The notes below the pieces were generated by a model. It saw only the letters and a list, made by a program, of their open reading frames with translations, was not told the origin of the DNA and did not search any database. 64,000 nt of DNA from NCBI GenBank assembly GCA_013399855.1, contig VXAY01000172.1, positions 843,976 through 907,975 of the forward strand, given 5' to 3'. The DNA comes from Oxyruncus cristatus. Lineage: Eukaryota > Chordata > Aves > Passeriformes > Cotingidae. Positions within the stretch are counted from its first letter, which is position 1; each line of letters begins with the position of its first letter. Position numbers and translations under genes: made by a program. Of the stretch, positions 38,001 through 53,000 are shown one piece after another.

Positions 38001-41000
38001 ATATTGAGCAATGTTATGAAATAATGTTACATTTACGGTAAAGAAGCACTTCGAGGTAGCTCATAACTTCCAGAGGTAAGGTGAGAATTAATAGAGGAGA
38101 TGGTTTTAGTGTAATCTTAATGAGAAGATGCCACATAATAAGCAGGAAAACTAAACAAAAGACAAAAGTCTTGGAAAATGAAAGGAAGAGGATGTAATAA
38201 TAAATAAGCACATTTAGTAACTAAAAGGATAAAAAGACTCGTGAACAATCTTTTTTTCTCTCTCAAAGTACATTTTTCACTCAGACAAATTCATACCAGA
38301 ATATGACCCATTGTGCAATAGCAATATACAAACCTAGGTTTTTCTACAGGGATACGAATATACTTCATGTGACGAGATCTTGGCATTAATAAGATGCTTA
38401 TGGAGTGGAAATATTGCACGTTTTCTCACTTTTTAGTACTACTGCAGAGAGTGGATACTAGATTGTTCCCATAAGAACAGAGCGATTGGGAAAGCTCGTA
38501 TTTTCCAGTGGCATAAACCTGTTGATTTACTATCCTATCTATATAGACACACATATTGGTGTATATACATATGTATACACCAGAACTTTTTTACTCAGGC
38601 TTTGATTTTTTTTTTCCAGGAGAGACTTAGGAAAACATTAGATTTGCCCAAAAGACAAAGCTCAGTCACTATTTAGAAAACATAACTTTCCAGCAAAAAG
38701 GCAGTACTGTATTGCCAAACCGTCCTGTGAAATGGGGATGGACTGTAACTCACTGAGAGGTTATATAGTTGACAGTTTTCTTGATAAAAGGTTCAGGTTA
38801 TATTTTAAGCAACATAGTCGATTCAGTAATTACTGCCACTTGTATTAATCACAGTTATATCACATGATTTATGGATGACTGAAGCACTCAGGCAATTAAA
38901 AAAAAATGTTTTGAAGAATAGACCATAATTTACAGTGAAAGGTACTATTTAAGTTCAGTCAGAAAAACACTTTCATTGAAAATGTGTAGCCCACATCAGT
39001 CCTCTTTTCCTGCTGAAAAGAATTATTTTAATTCATAATTTAGTGTTCATAATCTTTCCTTATAACTGTGATGCTTGACCTCTGAACTGGATAGCCCCTA
39101 TCCCCCCTCAAGTCTTTCATTTCCAGAAAGGTTGCTCAGCTGCATGATTCATGTCACAAGCAGGATAAACTCTGCTTTTGTTGTCCTTTCCCACATCTAC
39201 GAGTCCTATGCCTGTGTTCAGCAATAGCTCCCCCAGTTGTTATAGGGACGGTAACACTCCAAAGCTCTGTAACAAGGGCTGCTATAGCATTTTGTACTGT
39301 CATAACACCAAGGAAAAGAACAGAGAGAAATGGAGTGCAAAGAGGTTAAGTAACCTTGGCACTGTGGCCACCTAGACAAGAGTTATAATTTATCTGTGAT
39401 GATGTCCCTGGCACAAGGTGAACTTTTCACTCGTGTAAAAGCTCTCAGCATGAGCTCTTTTCCAGTAGCTCTTCAATTCTCCCTATTGTTTCGTTCCCTT
39501 GGCAGCATATTTATTCTTTCTCATGTTCACAGAGGTATTTCTTCAATTCCAAGGGGCATGTATTAATATTTCAAAACTCTTTTAGAAATAAACATGATTT
39601 AAAAATTGATTAAGCTTTTTTAGTGTTGGAAAAGGTTCAGTTCTGGGTGTTTGTTTACTTCAGCTGTTTCTTCTTTCCCTCCTCTATTTTATATTTTGCT
39701 GAAGTTGTAGTGAATTAGTACAAGTAAGGTTTTTTTCATTATAGTTCTAACTTTGAATCAGGTTTCAGACTTTTTCAGCTGCACTAGCAATTATATGACT
39801 TAATCTGGTTAGGTAAATGGAACATGGAAAGAAGATAAAAACTTTTGGAAGCATTATTGCTCTGTATTTTATAAAAATGAGGGAAAATGTGCCCAGTACT
39901 TCAGGTCAAAGATCATAGAATCATAGAATCAGACGGGTTGGAAAGGACCTCAGAGATCATCAAGTCCAACCCTTGATCCAACCCCACTGTGGTTACTAGA
40001 CTATGGCATTAAGTGCCACGTCCAGCCTCGTCTTGAAAACCTCCAGGGATGGAGAATCCACCACTTCCCTGGGCAGCCCATTCCAATGGCTGATTACTCT
40101 CTCTGTAAAGAATTTCTTTCTGATATCTAACCTAAACCTCCCCTGGCACAGCTTAAGGCCATGCCCTCTTGTCTTACTGCTGGTTGCCTGGGAGAAGAGA
40201 CCAACCCCCACCTGGCTACAACCTCCTTTCAGATAGTTGTAGAGAGCGATGAGGTCTCCCCTGAGCCTTCTCTTCTCCAGGCTAAACAACCCCAGCTCCT
40301 TCAGCCTCTCCTCATAGGACTTGTGTTCAAGTCCCTTCACCAGCCTCGTTGCTCTCCTCTGCACCTGCTCCAGCACCTCAATATCCCTCCTGAACTGAGG
40401 GGCCCAGAACTGGACACAGCACTCCAGGTGTGGCCTCACCAGCGCCGAGTACAGGGGCAGAATCACCTCCCTGTTCCTGCTGGCCACACTGTTCCTGATC
40501 CAGGCCAGGATGCCATTGGCCTTCTTGGCCACCTGGGCACACTGCTGGCTCATGTTCAGCTTCCTGTCAATCAGCACCCCCAGATCCCTTTCTGCCTGGC
40601 TGCTCTCCAGCCACTCTGTGCCCAGCCTGTAGCGCTGCAGGGGGTTGTTGTGGCCAAAGTGCAGGACCCGGCACTTGGCCTTGTTGAACCTCATCCCGTT
40701 GGAATCAGCCCAGCTCTCCAGTCTGTCCAGGTCCCTCTGCAGAGCTCTCCTGCCTTCCAGCAGATCAACACTCCCCCCCAGCTTGGTGTCATCTGCAAAT
40801 TTACTAATAGTGCACTCTATTCCTTCATCTAAATCATCAATAAATATATTAAACAGAACTGGGCCCAACACTGATCCCTGGGGGACACCACTAGTGACCG
40901 GCCGCCAACTGGATGCAGCCCCGTTCACCACCACTCTCTGGGCCCGGCCCTCCAGCCAGTTCCTAACCCAGCACAGAGTGCCCCTGTCCAAGCCCTGGGC

Positions 41001-44000
41001 TGCAGCTTTTTCAGGAGAATGCTGTGGGAGACGGTGTCGAAGGCTTTGCTGAAGTCCAGATAGACACATCCACAGCCTTCCCCTCATCCACCAGGCGCGT
41101 CACCCGATCATAGAAGGAGATCAGGTTGGTCAGACAGGACCTGCCCTTCCTAAACCCATGCTGGCTGGGTCTGATCCCTTGTCCATCCTGTAGGTGCTGT
41201 TTACAGATCGTAGTACAGTTCTGTCCTGAAACATGAAGCGAGATCTGAGCACCTCAGAGCCCCCACAAAACAGAGCTGGTTTTAGTCTGAAAACAGCTGT
41301 AGAAAGGTCACTGCAGACAGAATTATGGGTTCAGTGATTCTGTCCTTGTGCATACTTTGAATGTAACCCTTTTACATACACAATGGGAAGAGTAGCAGCT
41401 GTTGCTGGGCTTCGAAGGTATCCACAAAAATAAAGCAGAACTGCTTCCAAATGGGCAATTCTTCCCAAATGAGAAAGCTCCATTAAAAAAATTGAAAAAG
41501 CATCTCGAAAAAGCATCCCAAAATAACCTGTGCATGCATATCTGGAGCTTATTTGGAAAGTGACATTTAATTTGACTAAATGAAGACCCTGCTACATCTG
41601 AAATGAAGCTTTATGTGTCTTGTAATTAACGGATGCCTGAATCGTAACATCAAGCCCTACAAGAAGTAATTCCAAGGGTAAAATCAGTGCAATGGAATTC
41701 CACTAGGTTCACAGAACCTAGTATATATGTAGCTTCATGCAGCTGCAGACCTCTTGGAGAGACTGGCAGTTGTTAGTAAGATAACAGAAATAATACATAT
41801 TTAGTTAACATTTGCAAAAGTAACAAATGTTGGTGGTTTGTTATTTGTTGTTAGATGAAATCTGCAAATATTTGCAATTGCAGATTGAATGTATTTATAC
41901 ACGTATCCCTTATTTACAGAATATGAAGTACAGAATGTTTTGGAGTAGCTGCCTTAATATTATTTTCCTGTTCCTTCAGCTTTTTTACCAGGTTCAAGGA
42001 GATATGTGTTTGAAGATTATTGAAAATGGGAAACAAAAAGATATTGTCATCCGAGAAGGGGAGGTAAAATATGATTGTCTTTCTGTTATAGTTATACATA
42101 AGTATGTTAAAAATTTATGTAGTATTTGGAAATGAGTTTATCCCTGCTGTGCAAAAGATGGCATCAGGATTTAAAAAAAAAAAAAAAAAAAAGCAAAAAA
42201 CCAAAACAAATTTGAATGGAGTATAGAAAATTCCATATAATTAACAGCAAACTACAATACACTGTGTCCAAAATTTTACTATTTCAATAACAGATAAAAT
42301 ATCCCTGAGTATCTGAGGTACCTATTCAGATAGTCAGGAATATTCTGAGAGAAGTTCTTATTCCCCTGCATGCCATGTAATCTGCCATGTGAATTCAAGT
42401 GGATCAGTGTTTTATTTACACAATGGCAGGTACATACTGCACACACACCCACATGCCAGTAAACCAACTGCCTAAACTTAGAAATTTAAACAGTTCAGCT
42501 GTTTTCAGCCTCCTTTAGTCCTCACAGCTAGCCTTTACAACCATCACAATACAAGAATAGTTTTAAAAGAGACATTTATGGATAAAATGTATCAAATTTG
42601 TCCCTACAGTAAACTTGCTAAAGCATAGATTGTAGTGCTTTTACTGAGAGCATGAGTAGATGCTTTTCTTGGTGTTACTACAAGTAAGACGTACTACAAC
42701 TGCCACTCATTGCTATTGACACAAGCACGAACTGCACTCGAGTCTTTGAAAGGATTATTAGTTCTAGTGGGGACAGCCCTTAAAATGGAAGACGTGTATT
42801 AATCCCAACAGCTTGACGTCACAAAAGTGTTACAACTTTTTCAATGAAGAAACAGAACTACATTTTCAAACTGTGAGATTCTGGTAATATGCTTCAGACT
42901 GAAGAAGCACACCCAGCTGAGATCTTGGCATGTACCACAAGCATTAATGAAAAGGAGCACACAATATCCTTACCAGAAAGGCGACACTAGTACTGGTGAG
43001 GCACTGTCCATTAGCTCTGTTGTGGAGACAGAGAAACTCTAATGACTTGCCCACCCTTGGCAAAGACAGCTGTAGTGCTGAAGAATACAGGCTTACCACC
43101 TTCCTACACAGTCAGATAGCTGCTAAAAAAGGGCTTCTTCTCAAGCTTCAGTAATAGACTTCTAACCACATGTTTCCTATTCCCTTTGTCACTTGCATGA
43201 GTAAATAGTCCTCATATTTGTTAATTATTTCTGGAGAGAATAACACTCCTCATCATGCAATCACAGGTGCTCACTGTGTTGGAAGGATACACATGGATTA
43301 TTAGTTTAGACAAATAACTTGTTTTTTATTTCCATTTCAGTTACTCAGAAATTGCACTTATTTATAAATTCCAGATGAGTAATTGGTTAGATTTTCATTT
43401 CAATTGTGTCCAACAATGATGATCAAACCAGGAGGAGAGAACCTGACTGCCATAAAGGCAGTGCTGATTGTAGAGTCACTGTGTCATCATTCACACAGAA
43501 AGCAGGAAACGGTGTCTGCAGGGCTTGGGTACCAAAGTGTGTGAAGCTGCATAGGAGCAACACAAGATCAACAAAGAATAGGGGTGAAGGAGAAATGGGG
43601 CAAGGAGCAGAGATTTTGCAGGTTTGGGGGCAGGGGAAGGACAACGTGAAAAACAAAGACTTTCTGCACTGATTCTTTCCCATTTCTTTGAACAGATGTT
43701 CCTCCTACCTGCCAGGATACCTCATTCTCCTCAGAGATATGCAAACACTGTGGGTCTTGTGATTGAGAGAGAAAGACTAAAAACAGAAATTGATGGGCTA
43801 AGGTGAAGTATAAACTGTTGGCTAATATGTTCGGATTCATAATATAAACCAATTTCTCCTGTCAATAAAATAACTGTCTTTTACTTTCCTGATGATATAT
43901 CAGATTCCCCCTGACAATTTTATGCTAATTCTATCCACACATCTATTTATCTATATACACATAAACAGAGATCTCATTTAGCATTTGATTTAGTTAAACA

Positions 44001-47000
44001 AGGATCATGCTGAAATGTCATAATTGCGTGGCTATCTGCTTATGTACTGCCTACTGCTGTCACCTTAATTTAAAAAAAAAAATCTCAGAGCTCACTAACA
44101 ACCCAAATGAAAAAAGATTTTATTAACTCTGGCAAGCAGAATATTAATTACTTTGTAAGCACTGAAAGCAAAAAGATAAAGAGCAGTTTTCTTGGCAAGT
44201 GTGTGGGAAGCTGGAAACAAAAGTCAGTTTTCTTAACACTAGACCCTCCACATTATACACATATCTGCCTAGCTTTTATTGCCTTATGAGAACATCATCT
44301 CCATGTAAGTGAGTGGCTTACTTTGTATTCTAGTTGGGAGCAGGATTAAGCTTTGCATTGCGGTCATAGAGAATTAACAAGTCTAAGAAGGGAAGTCACA
44401 GCAGTAACATGAGCCAATCTAGAAAAGCTGTTTCAGTATTAACCGGATATGACTGACCAAGTAGAGTTTACAGCTGTTCATGAAATTTGTAAAGATTTAA
44501 AATGGCAGCAATACCTGTAATGTACTGTTTCTGTCATTTCATCTACAGTTTTGATTGTTGCATGGGTGTCACAGCAGAAAGATTGCAAATATGCAGAGCT
44601 AGAAAGGCGTACTTTTTCATTCAAACAAAAAAAGGTTGCAGAAAAAAATAAGAAACTAAGAAAGAGACCATTCAAAAAAACCCCACCCTATTAAATTCCA
44701 AGCTAAATACAAGTCCAGTTCATTTAAGACATTGTTTATCTATGCAGTTGTCCCTTTTTTTCCTTTCATTGCAGGTCTGTGGATTGTGAGGACTTAGATT
44801 ATTAAAAAGATATTTTGACCCAAAAGCAATTGGCCAGTGATTCAGATAACAATGTTTATTATTAATGTAATAGAGGAATGTAAGTAGCTTTAGGTAACTT
44901 TAAGTAAAACAATCTACTGTGTACGTGAGGTCTGTGAATGGTATGAGTTAGAGAAATGCTGAATGGCTTTTTAGGGATTCCAGGCAGATCTAGAGATTTG
45001 CACTCCAATATAGGCATGCTCCTATGGAGAAATTAAATTAAAAGTTTCCATATGGTTTGCAGGTGGGAATTAACAAAGCACATTCTCAATTGAAAATATC
45101 AATCATGTGCCTGCAAAAAGACTGACTTAGAGGGTTTCAGTGCCTGTGTTTTCACACTGATACGATGAAAAAAAGACACCTGAAGTTTTGGAAGTGATCT
45201 TGTCATGCTTTTGAACCTACATTGACTCTTGTATGCTCCTGGGAGAGAAGGCAGTTTACAACCAGAACCTCTAATCTTCTCAAACTTTTTTCACTCCCAG
45301 CCACCTGCAGCTAAGACTGTACAAGAGGAAATCATAATGAACTTTGAAGTATGCTGACTCAAGGTCTAATATTACATTACTGTTCCACTATTTATCGTGC
45401 CTACAAGGCTTAGTCATAAATCAGAGCCCCCAGCATGCTGATTACTGTACAAGTGAAGAATAAGTAGCCCGCCACAGTGTTTCAGCCTAAGTAATGATTC
45501 CATGCCTTGTGCTATAAGAAAAATGATTTAGCTAATCTTAATCCCACAGCAAACAAGTACAAAACCCCAAAAGTTTGATGTTAGTCATGTTGTTCGATCC
45601 TTTGCACCTTCCCAGGTGCAAAGCTTTTTACCAAAAATGACATTTGTAGCATCTCCTTTCTCTATAGATTCTTTGTGTTCAAAATTTGTGCTTGCAGCAC
45701 AGTTTTTTTCCATATTGGAGGCATAGATAATGTTACTCTCTTCAGCATACCCTGTTCTTGCAAAATTTGAGGAGCCAGGGAGCTCTTTGAGAATTTCTGC
45801 ACAATATGTATAGAGATACACAAGACAGACAGACATGAACATACAGATATGCACAGCGTAATTCCGTAAGCCTTGTTTCCCTCTTCTGAAACACACTGTA
45901 GTAACTTTAACCCAAAAGACACAGAGGACCTTTTTAAAACCAGTCACAATATGAGTGACAGTACTGGAGCCCATCACTCCTTGCCAGCCCATGCAGTCTT
46001 TTTAAAATCTGAATATATATTATTTGTTTGTCATGCCATAGATTACATATGACCTGTTGATCTCACCACAATTTCTTTATTTTTTAAGACGTAAAATAAT
46101 ACAAGTGAAGCACTAAGATCCTCTTCAGAGGGCTGAGCTAAACACTTCCCAAACCTATGCAGCTGAAAACCATTTATTTTTCACAAACAAGTACATAAAC
46201 CACCTTGTTTTCTTATCAGCCCATGCTCTTACACAACATCAAGTAGCTATTTTCTTCAAAAATCTGAAACTGCCTGATGAGTTAATTAATAAGAAGATTG
46301 ACTAATGTGTTTGCTTTGGCAGATACTATGTTGGAGAATCAACTAATGTCCTCTTTGAAAAATGGTTTCACTGTGAAGATCTTGGCATTCAACTTATACC
46401 AATAATTAAAGAGTAAGGGTTTTTTATTTGTAAATTTAAAAAAAAATTGTTAAAATTACCTTGTAGATCTTCATCAGTCTTTGACTTAGTTAATTTTCTG
46501 TTTATGCTGCATTTTACGTAGACTTATTAGAAGTTAGTTGATGCTCTACAAGTTTTTAATAATATCTTGTCAAACTCATCAAATCAGACTTTAAAAAAAA
46601 AAAGAAAAAAAAAAAGAAAAATGTTTCGCACATTGATCTGGAACATACTTTTTTGAACCAGTAAAAGCACAGTGCTCCTAAGTGCAAAAAGAATGAAAAA
46701 TGAATCCTGATTGGTGCTAGGTTAATCAAGTAAAACACTAAATTGCCTTAGGGCTTCTTTTGCCCTTGCTTTAATCTAAGTACTTTTAATCAATATTATT
46801 TATGAATAACCAGGACTGGGGCAAATTTGGTAGAGAGGTCCTTTCTGGGAAATATGTGAATGTCATCAATTAACTAATCAGTTTGTTAAATGGTTGCTAA
46901 AGATGAACAAGGAAATTGTTTAGTGACATGAATTTTGTTGGACTGTGAGACAAACCCTCTGTCAATAAAATAGGTATAGTCCTGTTGCATACATGTGACA

Positions 47001-50000
47001 GTAGCTGAGGATCTGGCACATCCATTTGCAGCACAAAAACTGATGGCCAGTATTACTGCCTAGTCTTGGTTAACCTAGAGAGCATGACTTTTTAATACAT
47101 GTTTAAATGTTCATTATTCCAGGTTTTTCAATTCAAGGCAATATCAAACTGGAAAACCAAATCCAGGTAATGCAAATTAATTTCAGAATTAGAACAATTG
47201 CCAATTGAACAGTAATGTTTCTTGCAATATAAAATGATTGAGTTTCTATTTTTCTTTCTGAATATGTAAATTAAAGTTACATTGGGAAGTAATTCCATTC
47301 ATTATCGCATTCACAAATAAAATCCATCTACATGATTACCTACAACATCTTGGTTGTTCATGTGATGCCATCATAACGACCCATCGGGCAACTATATAGT
47401 GTGAAGTCTTAGTATCTCTGTCCCTGCATACCTTTCAAGTCTTATACTAACAAAATTTCATTTCTGATGATGCATGATGAGATTTTTTCAAGTTGAATCT
47501 ATACACTCTATACCTACTTGTACTCCTTTACCTATAACTATACACTGTGACCTACTCTTGGGAAACCTAGAGAATGACAAATTCTTGTAGTTCTGTAGGG
47601 TTTTATCCATTTAACATTTTATTTCTGTGCTGTCCCCAGTTTTTTATTTTGCCTCTGTGAATGATGATTGCAACTTCCACACTGGAACTGATACTCCAGT
47701 TGTAACTTTACTCAATTCTGTTGGACAGAGACATATAAGAGAGAGTGACTGTTCAAGAAAACCAATTTATTAGGTTTGGCTTTAGGAATATAATCTATCA
47801 AACATGATGGTTGCTTTCTGCCTGGCAAGCAAGGTCTCTATTGTAAGGATACTTGCAACAGCACCTTCAGTGGGAAACTTGTTTTTCTTAAATCTAACAA
47901 TCCTGTTGGCCCACAGCTTTACATGGGCATCCAGCATATGCATGATCCATTGCTGTTGATTAACATAAATCATGCACAACATACCACCCTCATGTCTTCA
48001 CTATGTACAAAAGACTGCACTGTGCAACCTTGTGTGCCTGTAGGGGCAGTTTCTATGTCCCTTTGTATTTGGAAGTGTTTTAGTTAGGTGCAACCTGATC
48101 AGTTCTGCTGCAAGAGCTACCTGGAAAGTCTTCAATGACATTGCCAGGTTCTTAATTGACGCATGGAAAATCAGCATAAGAACAGCAGAAGCTGCCTATG
48201 GGATCTCCAGGAGAGCCTAAGATTCCCACCTGGAGAGTTCCTACACCAGTTAGCCAAATGCCTACCAGTTCTTTCAATCCCATTGCTCAGCTCGGTTTGT
48301 TCTTTCAAATCTGTCTACTTTCTCAGCTACGCAGATGGATGACTAAGGGACATTCTGCACCAGCCAATAAATTTATGGATTAGGTGCACTGAATGTGTAC
48401 ACATGCTGTAACACCCAGCTATGCTACTTTTACACATACATGACTAACTTGCATGTCATCCATCGGTCACACCCATAATTTAAATTGCATAGCTCTTGTT
48501 ACAAGGTACAGATAAATTTAAGTTTCCCTCTCAAGAATTTTTTGAAACCAGTTGTCCTTAATCTCCACATTAATTCCCAAATGTCTTAAGTAAAATGATT
48601 CTTATGAATTTTTCTACTAATAGAGACAAAAGTTCTAGTGAAACATTATTTCCACATCAATCCAATTTCTCAGCTAGATAGTCACTGCCTGCAATCTCAG
48701 TCAATAATGGAACAAAGCTCTTACTGGAATCCTAAAATTGGGAAAAGCTGTTTTTTACATGAACATCACGGTTCTTAAAAATGGTTAACTAAAACATTGT
48801 TGCCAAAATGAAAAGCTCACAGAAGAGTGCTCTGTATGGGACAGCAACCTTAAAGCCCTTGCAATTTGAAAATGGTAAACCAGTCAGAAACCCTGTCTGA
48901 AAAGCTTTGCAGCTGAACCAGCTTTTGGCATTGGTTCTTTGACTGAGTAGTGAATATACTTCTCCGAAAAAGGCTCTATGTTCCTTATAAATAAAGATCA
49001 TACTTTTATTTTTATGCGCCACCAAAATGTGTTTATTTTAATTTGAGCATGTTACCTGTGTTCAGGTGTTGGTGGTGGGGTTTTTTTGGTTTTTTGGTTG
49101 TTTTTTTTTTTTGCACAGGGGCTGGGGGCGCTAGGTAGGGCAAGGTACTGTATGTCACTGTGTTCACGCAATGTTTAGCAGAGGAAATAAAATTTCAGAT
49201 GAATCCTCTAGATGCTGCTGTAATAAAAAAGATATCACACATAGTATCCTTTTTCAATACAGTGATTTCCCTCACCAGGCTAAGTTTATGTTAGTAAAAA
49301 ATTAATTATATCAGTGCATAAACAAAGTAACATTAAAGATTTATATTGTTAATATTTTTGCAAAAGATTAGAGCTGAAAAAACCCTGAGAGTCAATCAGA
49401 AGCTATGATGCATCTTGACACCTTTTTTTTTTTAAACGCAGAATTCTGAGAAACTTGATATTGATAAATCCAATACAGAAGCTCTTTCCTTTTAATTTAT
49501 TCAAAAATTATAAAAAGGCAAAAAATCATGAGAGACTTCCATGAAACTGGAAAGAAATCTTTTCAAGTCAAAAAAAAAAAAAAGGCAAGTAAACATAGTT
49601 ATTTTATTCTTAGCTCAGTACATCGTTCTGAGAGGAAAATGGATTCTCCCTTTGAATTAGCTGTGATGTCAAGACTTTTAAATTCTCTTGTCTTAAGTCT
49701 TGCTGTAAGCAAAAGGCAGTCAACAGAGTTACCTGGCAGGCTTTCAACCTGGGGAACAGCTCCCTATTTCCAATTTTCAATAAGCAGCTCACTGTATCAG
49801 TGATATCTTATACCTGAGGAAAATAGCCCACATTTTTAGTTACAGAAGTTTTAGCTTGTAGCTCCTGTGTCAGCGAGACTTGTGTTAAAAAAAAAAAAGG
49901 CAAAAAAAGAGTTTGAGATACAAGTAAGCTGGTAATATGTTCACTCTGGAGGCATATACTCAACTGACAGGGAAATAATTGGATTTATTCTCTCAGCAGC

Positions 50001-53000
50001 TCCCTTTATTTTTTCACCCCAAGAAGTAGAGTTCAGCAGCCAGCATGACACTTGTAGCATATACCAAGCTACCACCAGTTTCTCATGACAAGACTCAAGA
50101 AAAATGACTCAAGACAAATTTTAACACTGTTTGACAGCCTATTCAGAGGACAGAGATTTAGCCTTTCTTTCAGTTTCTCTTCTGAAAATCCAGAATACCC
50201 TCAGATTAAAAGCACCAGCTGAAGCGCTCTCAGGTTCCTCTCTACATAAGTGAACTAGTGCCTCACCTTCTTAGGGAGAAATGGAATAAAGCTGAAGAAA
50301 AACATCTTGAAAGAAATCCTTGATTGCAGCTCACTCATAGAAGACAGCTATAAATGGAATCAATCAAGCTCCAATTGCTTTTAAAAAAACACCACACAAA
50401 AAAACCCCAAACCTAAGACCAGATTTTTCTTGATTTATTTATGATTTCTCACTTAGCCAATAGCAGGGAAAGTCCTTCTGAAAGCAGGGTAATCAGCACA
50501 TATGAAAAGACAGCAGAAGAGGGACTCAAGTACCATCAGGTAAAATACAATCAGAAACATATATTGCATACAATCCTTACTTAAGGCATCTTCCCTGGAA
50601 CTATTTTGTGCTTGTTTGTGCTCTTGTTTCCATGTGTAGAGATAAAATCTGAGAGCTCTCTCACCACCTTCTGTCAATAAGAGTGAATATATTTAGGATA
50701 TAGTCCATACATGGAACACTCAAGATGGATTGGTTTGATTTACTTCACATATTTTTTGACGTGAGGAGTCACAGTTCTCAAAACAACTCTTGCTACTTTC
50801 AGTTGAATCAGACTGAAAGCAAGATTCTCTCAATGTTTCTATTTCATCCCAATTTTCTATTCAAGAGGACAAGAGACTGTTCAGACAGAAACCTCAGTTC
50901 TAGTAAACACTGATGGCTGAATATTCTTTGCAAGACTAACTAGAAGCTCAAAAGCTTATCATGCCATGCTCACTGAAATGATCCTGGCTTCTTTTAAGTG
51001 AAATTTGATGGAAAAAGAAATGCAAGAAAAGATTTTCCCAAGTTAGGCTTGTTTAAAAACTAACTTTATGAACATTAATATGTTCATGGGTAGAATGTCA
51101 GGTTTATATTTATACAAATTTAACTTACTAATTATCAATGAAATTTTATTTCACATGAAAAGCTTTATTGTCTGTGAACATTATATATAATATAATATAT
51201 ATAATATATATACTATAATATAATAAAAAAAGTGCTGTAGTGACTTCACTAGCAATACTTTCATTGATTCTCAGTGTACCCAAGGTAATTTACAACCTGG
51301 ACTTAGAATCTAGTCAGTATGGTTAGAATACATCATAGTTTTATGCTTAAGATTCAGAGCAGACAAGCCCCAAGGAACTGAATGAACATGAAAAATTGGG
51401 TGCTTTCTTCAGTCGGTGGAGCAGGGATGCCATACAACCTAGGGCATGGTCTGTAAGTGTTTTGTGGTTTCAGTACTGCTATTAAGCCACTTATAAGGGT
51501 GAGCTCAGCACCACAGAAATCAGTTTCTGTAGCTAATCCAGTGCAACCTCTGTAGACAGTATTTGCTGTTCAGTCTTGTTTCACTGGTGTATAAAAACAA
51601 GAAAATATTTATTCTTCAACTTTTTCTTATTTTCAGTTAACTGGCTGGTGGGAAATTCAATTAATTCAATTAAAACTACCTCAGAAAACTAAAAATATGG
51701 AAAAAGATATTCTGTGTTTATTTATGCTAGAGCAAATACAGGGGCATGCTTTTGAACTTAAAATAACTATAAATATTTGTACTTTTTTGTTTTAAGTACA
51801 TTGAAATAATTCCAAAGATACTGTCACTGTGGGATATTTTTTGTTCAATAAGAATGATAATTTTGGAAATAAGTTTTATTTGCTATATACCTGTTTAGAA
51901 AATTAACTATTTGATTCTCTTTTCTTTCATAGTTTAAGGAATTCCAACATGCCTAGATAGATCACTCCTTTTCTATACGTTACTTCTTCTTTGAGTACTT
52001 GTATTACAAGAAACAGCATATGAGCTTTTAGATGTTAAGGACTATTCCTCTAGGGAATTTATTTTGCAAACAGCCACCAGGAGGTCTCCAGGACAGAACA
52101 GTAGTCAAACCAATAGCGAATCAATCATTTTAAACTCTCTAGACCCATAATAATTGTACAATTCTCCAAATCACCCTCTCTGTAACTTTTATCAGCAGTT
52201 TTAATCTTCTGTCTTTTCATACATTTCATTCTCATTGCTCTCTTCTGGCAAAGATGCCCACATAAATACACTATTCATCTTTATCTTGTCATACCTATAT
52301 CCTTTAAGTAACTTCCAAGTCCTGTTTATATTGCTTCTGAAGCCCACCTAAACTGCAAAGGATACGTAGGTGGAAGAAGGGAATAGAATCATCTAAGCCT
52401 CCAATCCTTATAAACATGCATCCTTCTCACTGGCTTCATCCATTTTCTCTCCCCTCATAAACTCTCAACTCCACACCAGTCCCTAATGAGTACAGAGCTC
52501 CATACTCAAGATGAACTGCTCTGACAGACCAAACTAAGTCAGATAAAGTAGGATTACAAGGTGTGGAGTATGGTTGCTATGATTTTCCATATCAAAGCTT
52601 CTACAAAATTTTTTAATCCCAAGCTACAACATATCATCCAAAACCCAGGAATGCAGGCTGCACGTTCTCTGGAGCCAGGAAAGCTCCAAGGCGTTCGTTA
52701 GGCTCCCAGAGTCCAGAAGTGCTAAAGACAACAGTCACCAAACAAAAAACCCAAGAATGTCTCCCATAATAAGTCTGATTCTCCCACGATATTCTCAGTT
52801 GAGCCTCCTCAAAGAGAAGCAGAACATAGACTGTTGTCTCTGGGAGATCTCCTAATGCTTCACCAAGCCACTATGCACTTTTAATGAATAATGTATATAA
52901 TAAACCTATCAGGGAAATAGGAAAAAATGCCTTATAAAGTTGTTTTCCTTTCTGCTCATACTTTCATGGAAAAAAAAGAAAAGAATATTTAAGAGCTCTA

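Larger units (their letters stand above)
31397..41979 (+). other. HAAO: HAAO intron 2
   Basis: 10,583 bases, phase 0. It has taken up most of the recognisable repeats in the window: a probable LTR near 34.2-34.5 kb, an old CR1 tail at 35.3 kb and a long CR1 at 39.9-41.2 kb. A T-tract of 19 lies at 33,225-33,243. The 127-codon open frame at 31,829-32,212 has no recognisable feature. The remainder is plain AT-rich sequence. Confidence 0.85.

Noticed and set aside
40161..41052. Plus-strand frames of 223 and 135 codons
   Set aside because: Antisense shadows of the CR1 reverse-transcriptase frame.
45585..45992. 135-codon minus-strand frame in HAAO intron 4
   Set aside because: No family resemblance and it contains the hairpin; treated as chance.
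49115..49136. GGGGCTGGGGGCGCTAGG as a CTCF site
   Set aside because: The GGGGGCGC core fits, but the left half of the motif has too many mismatches.
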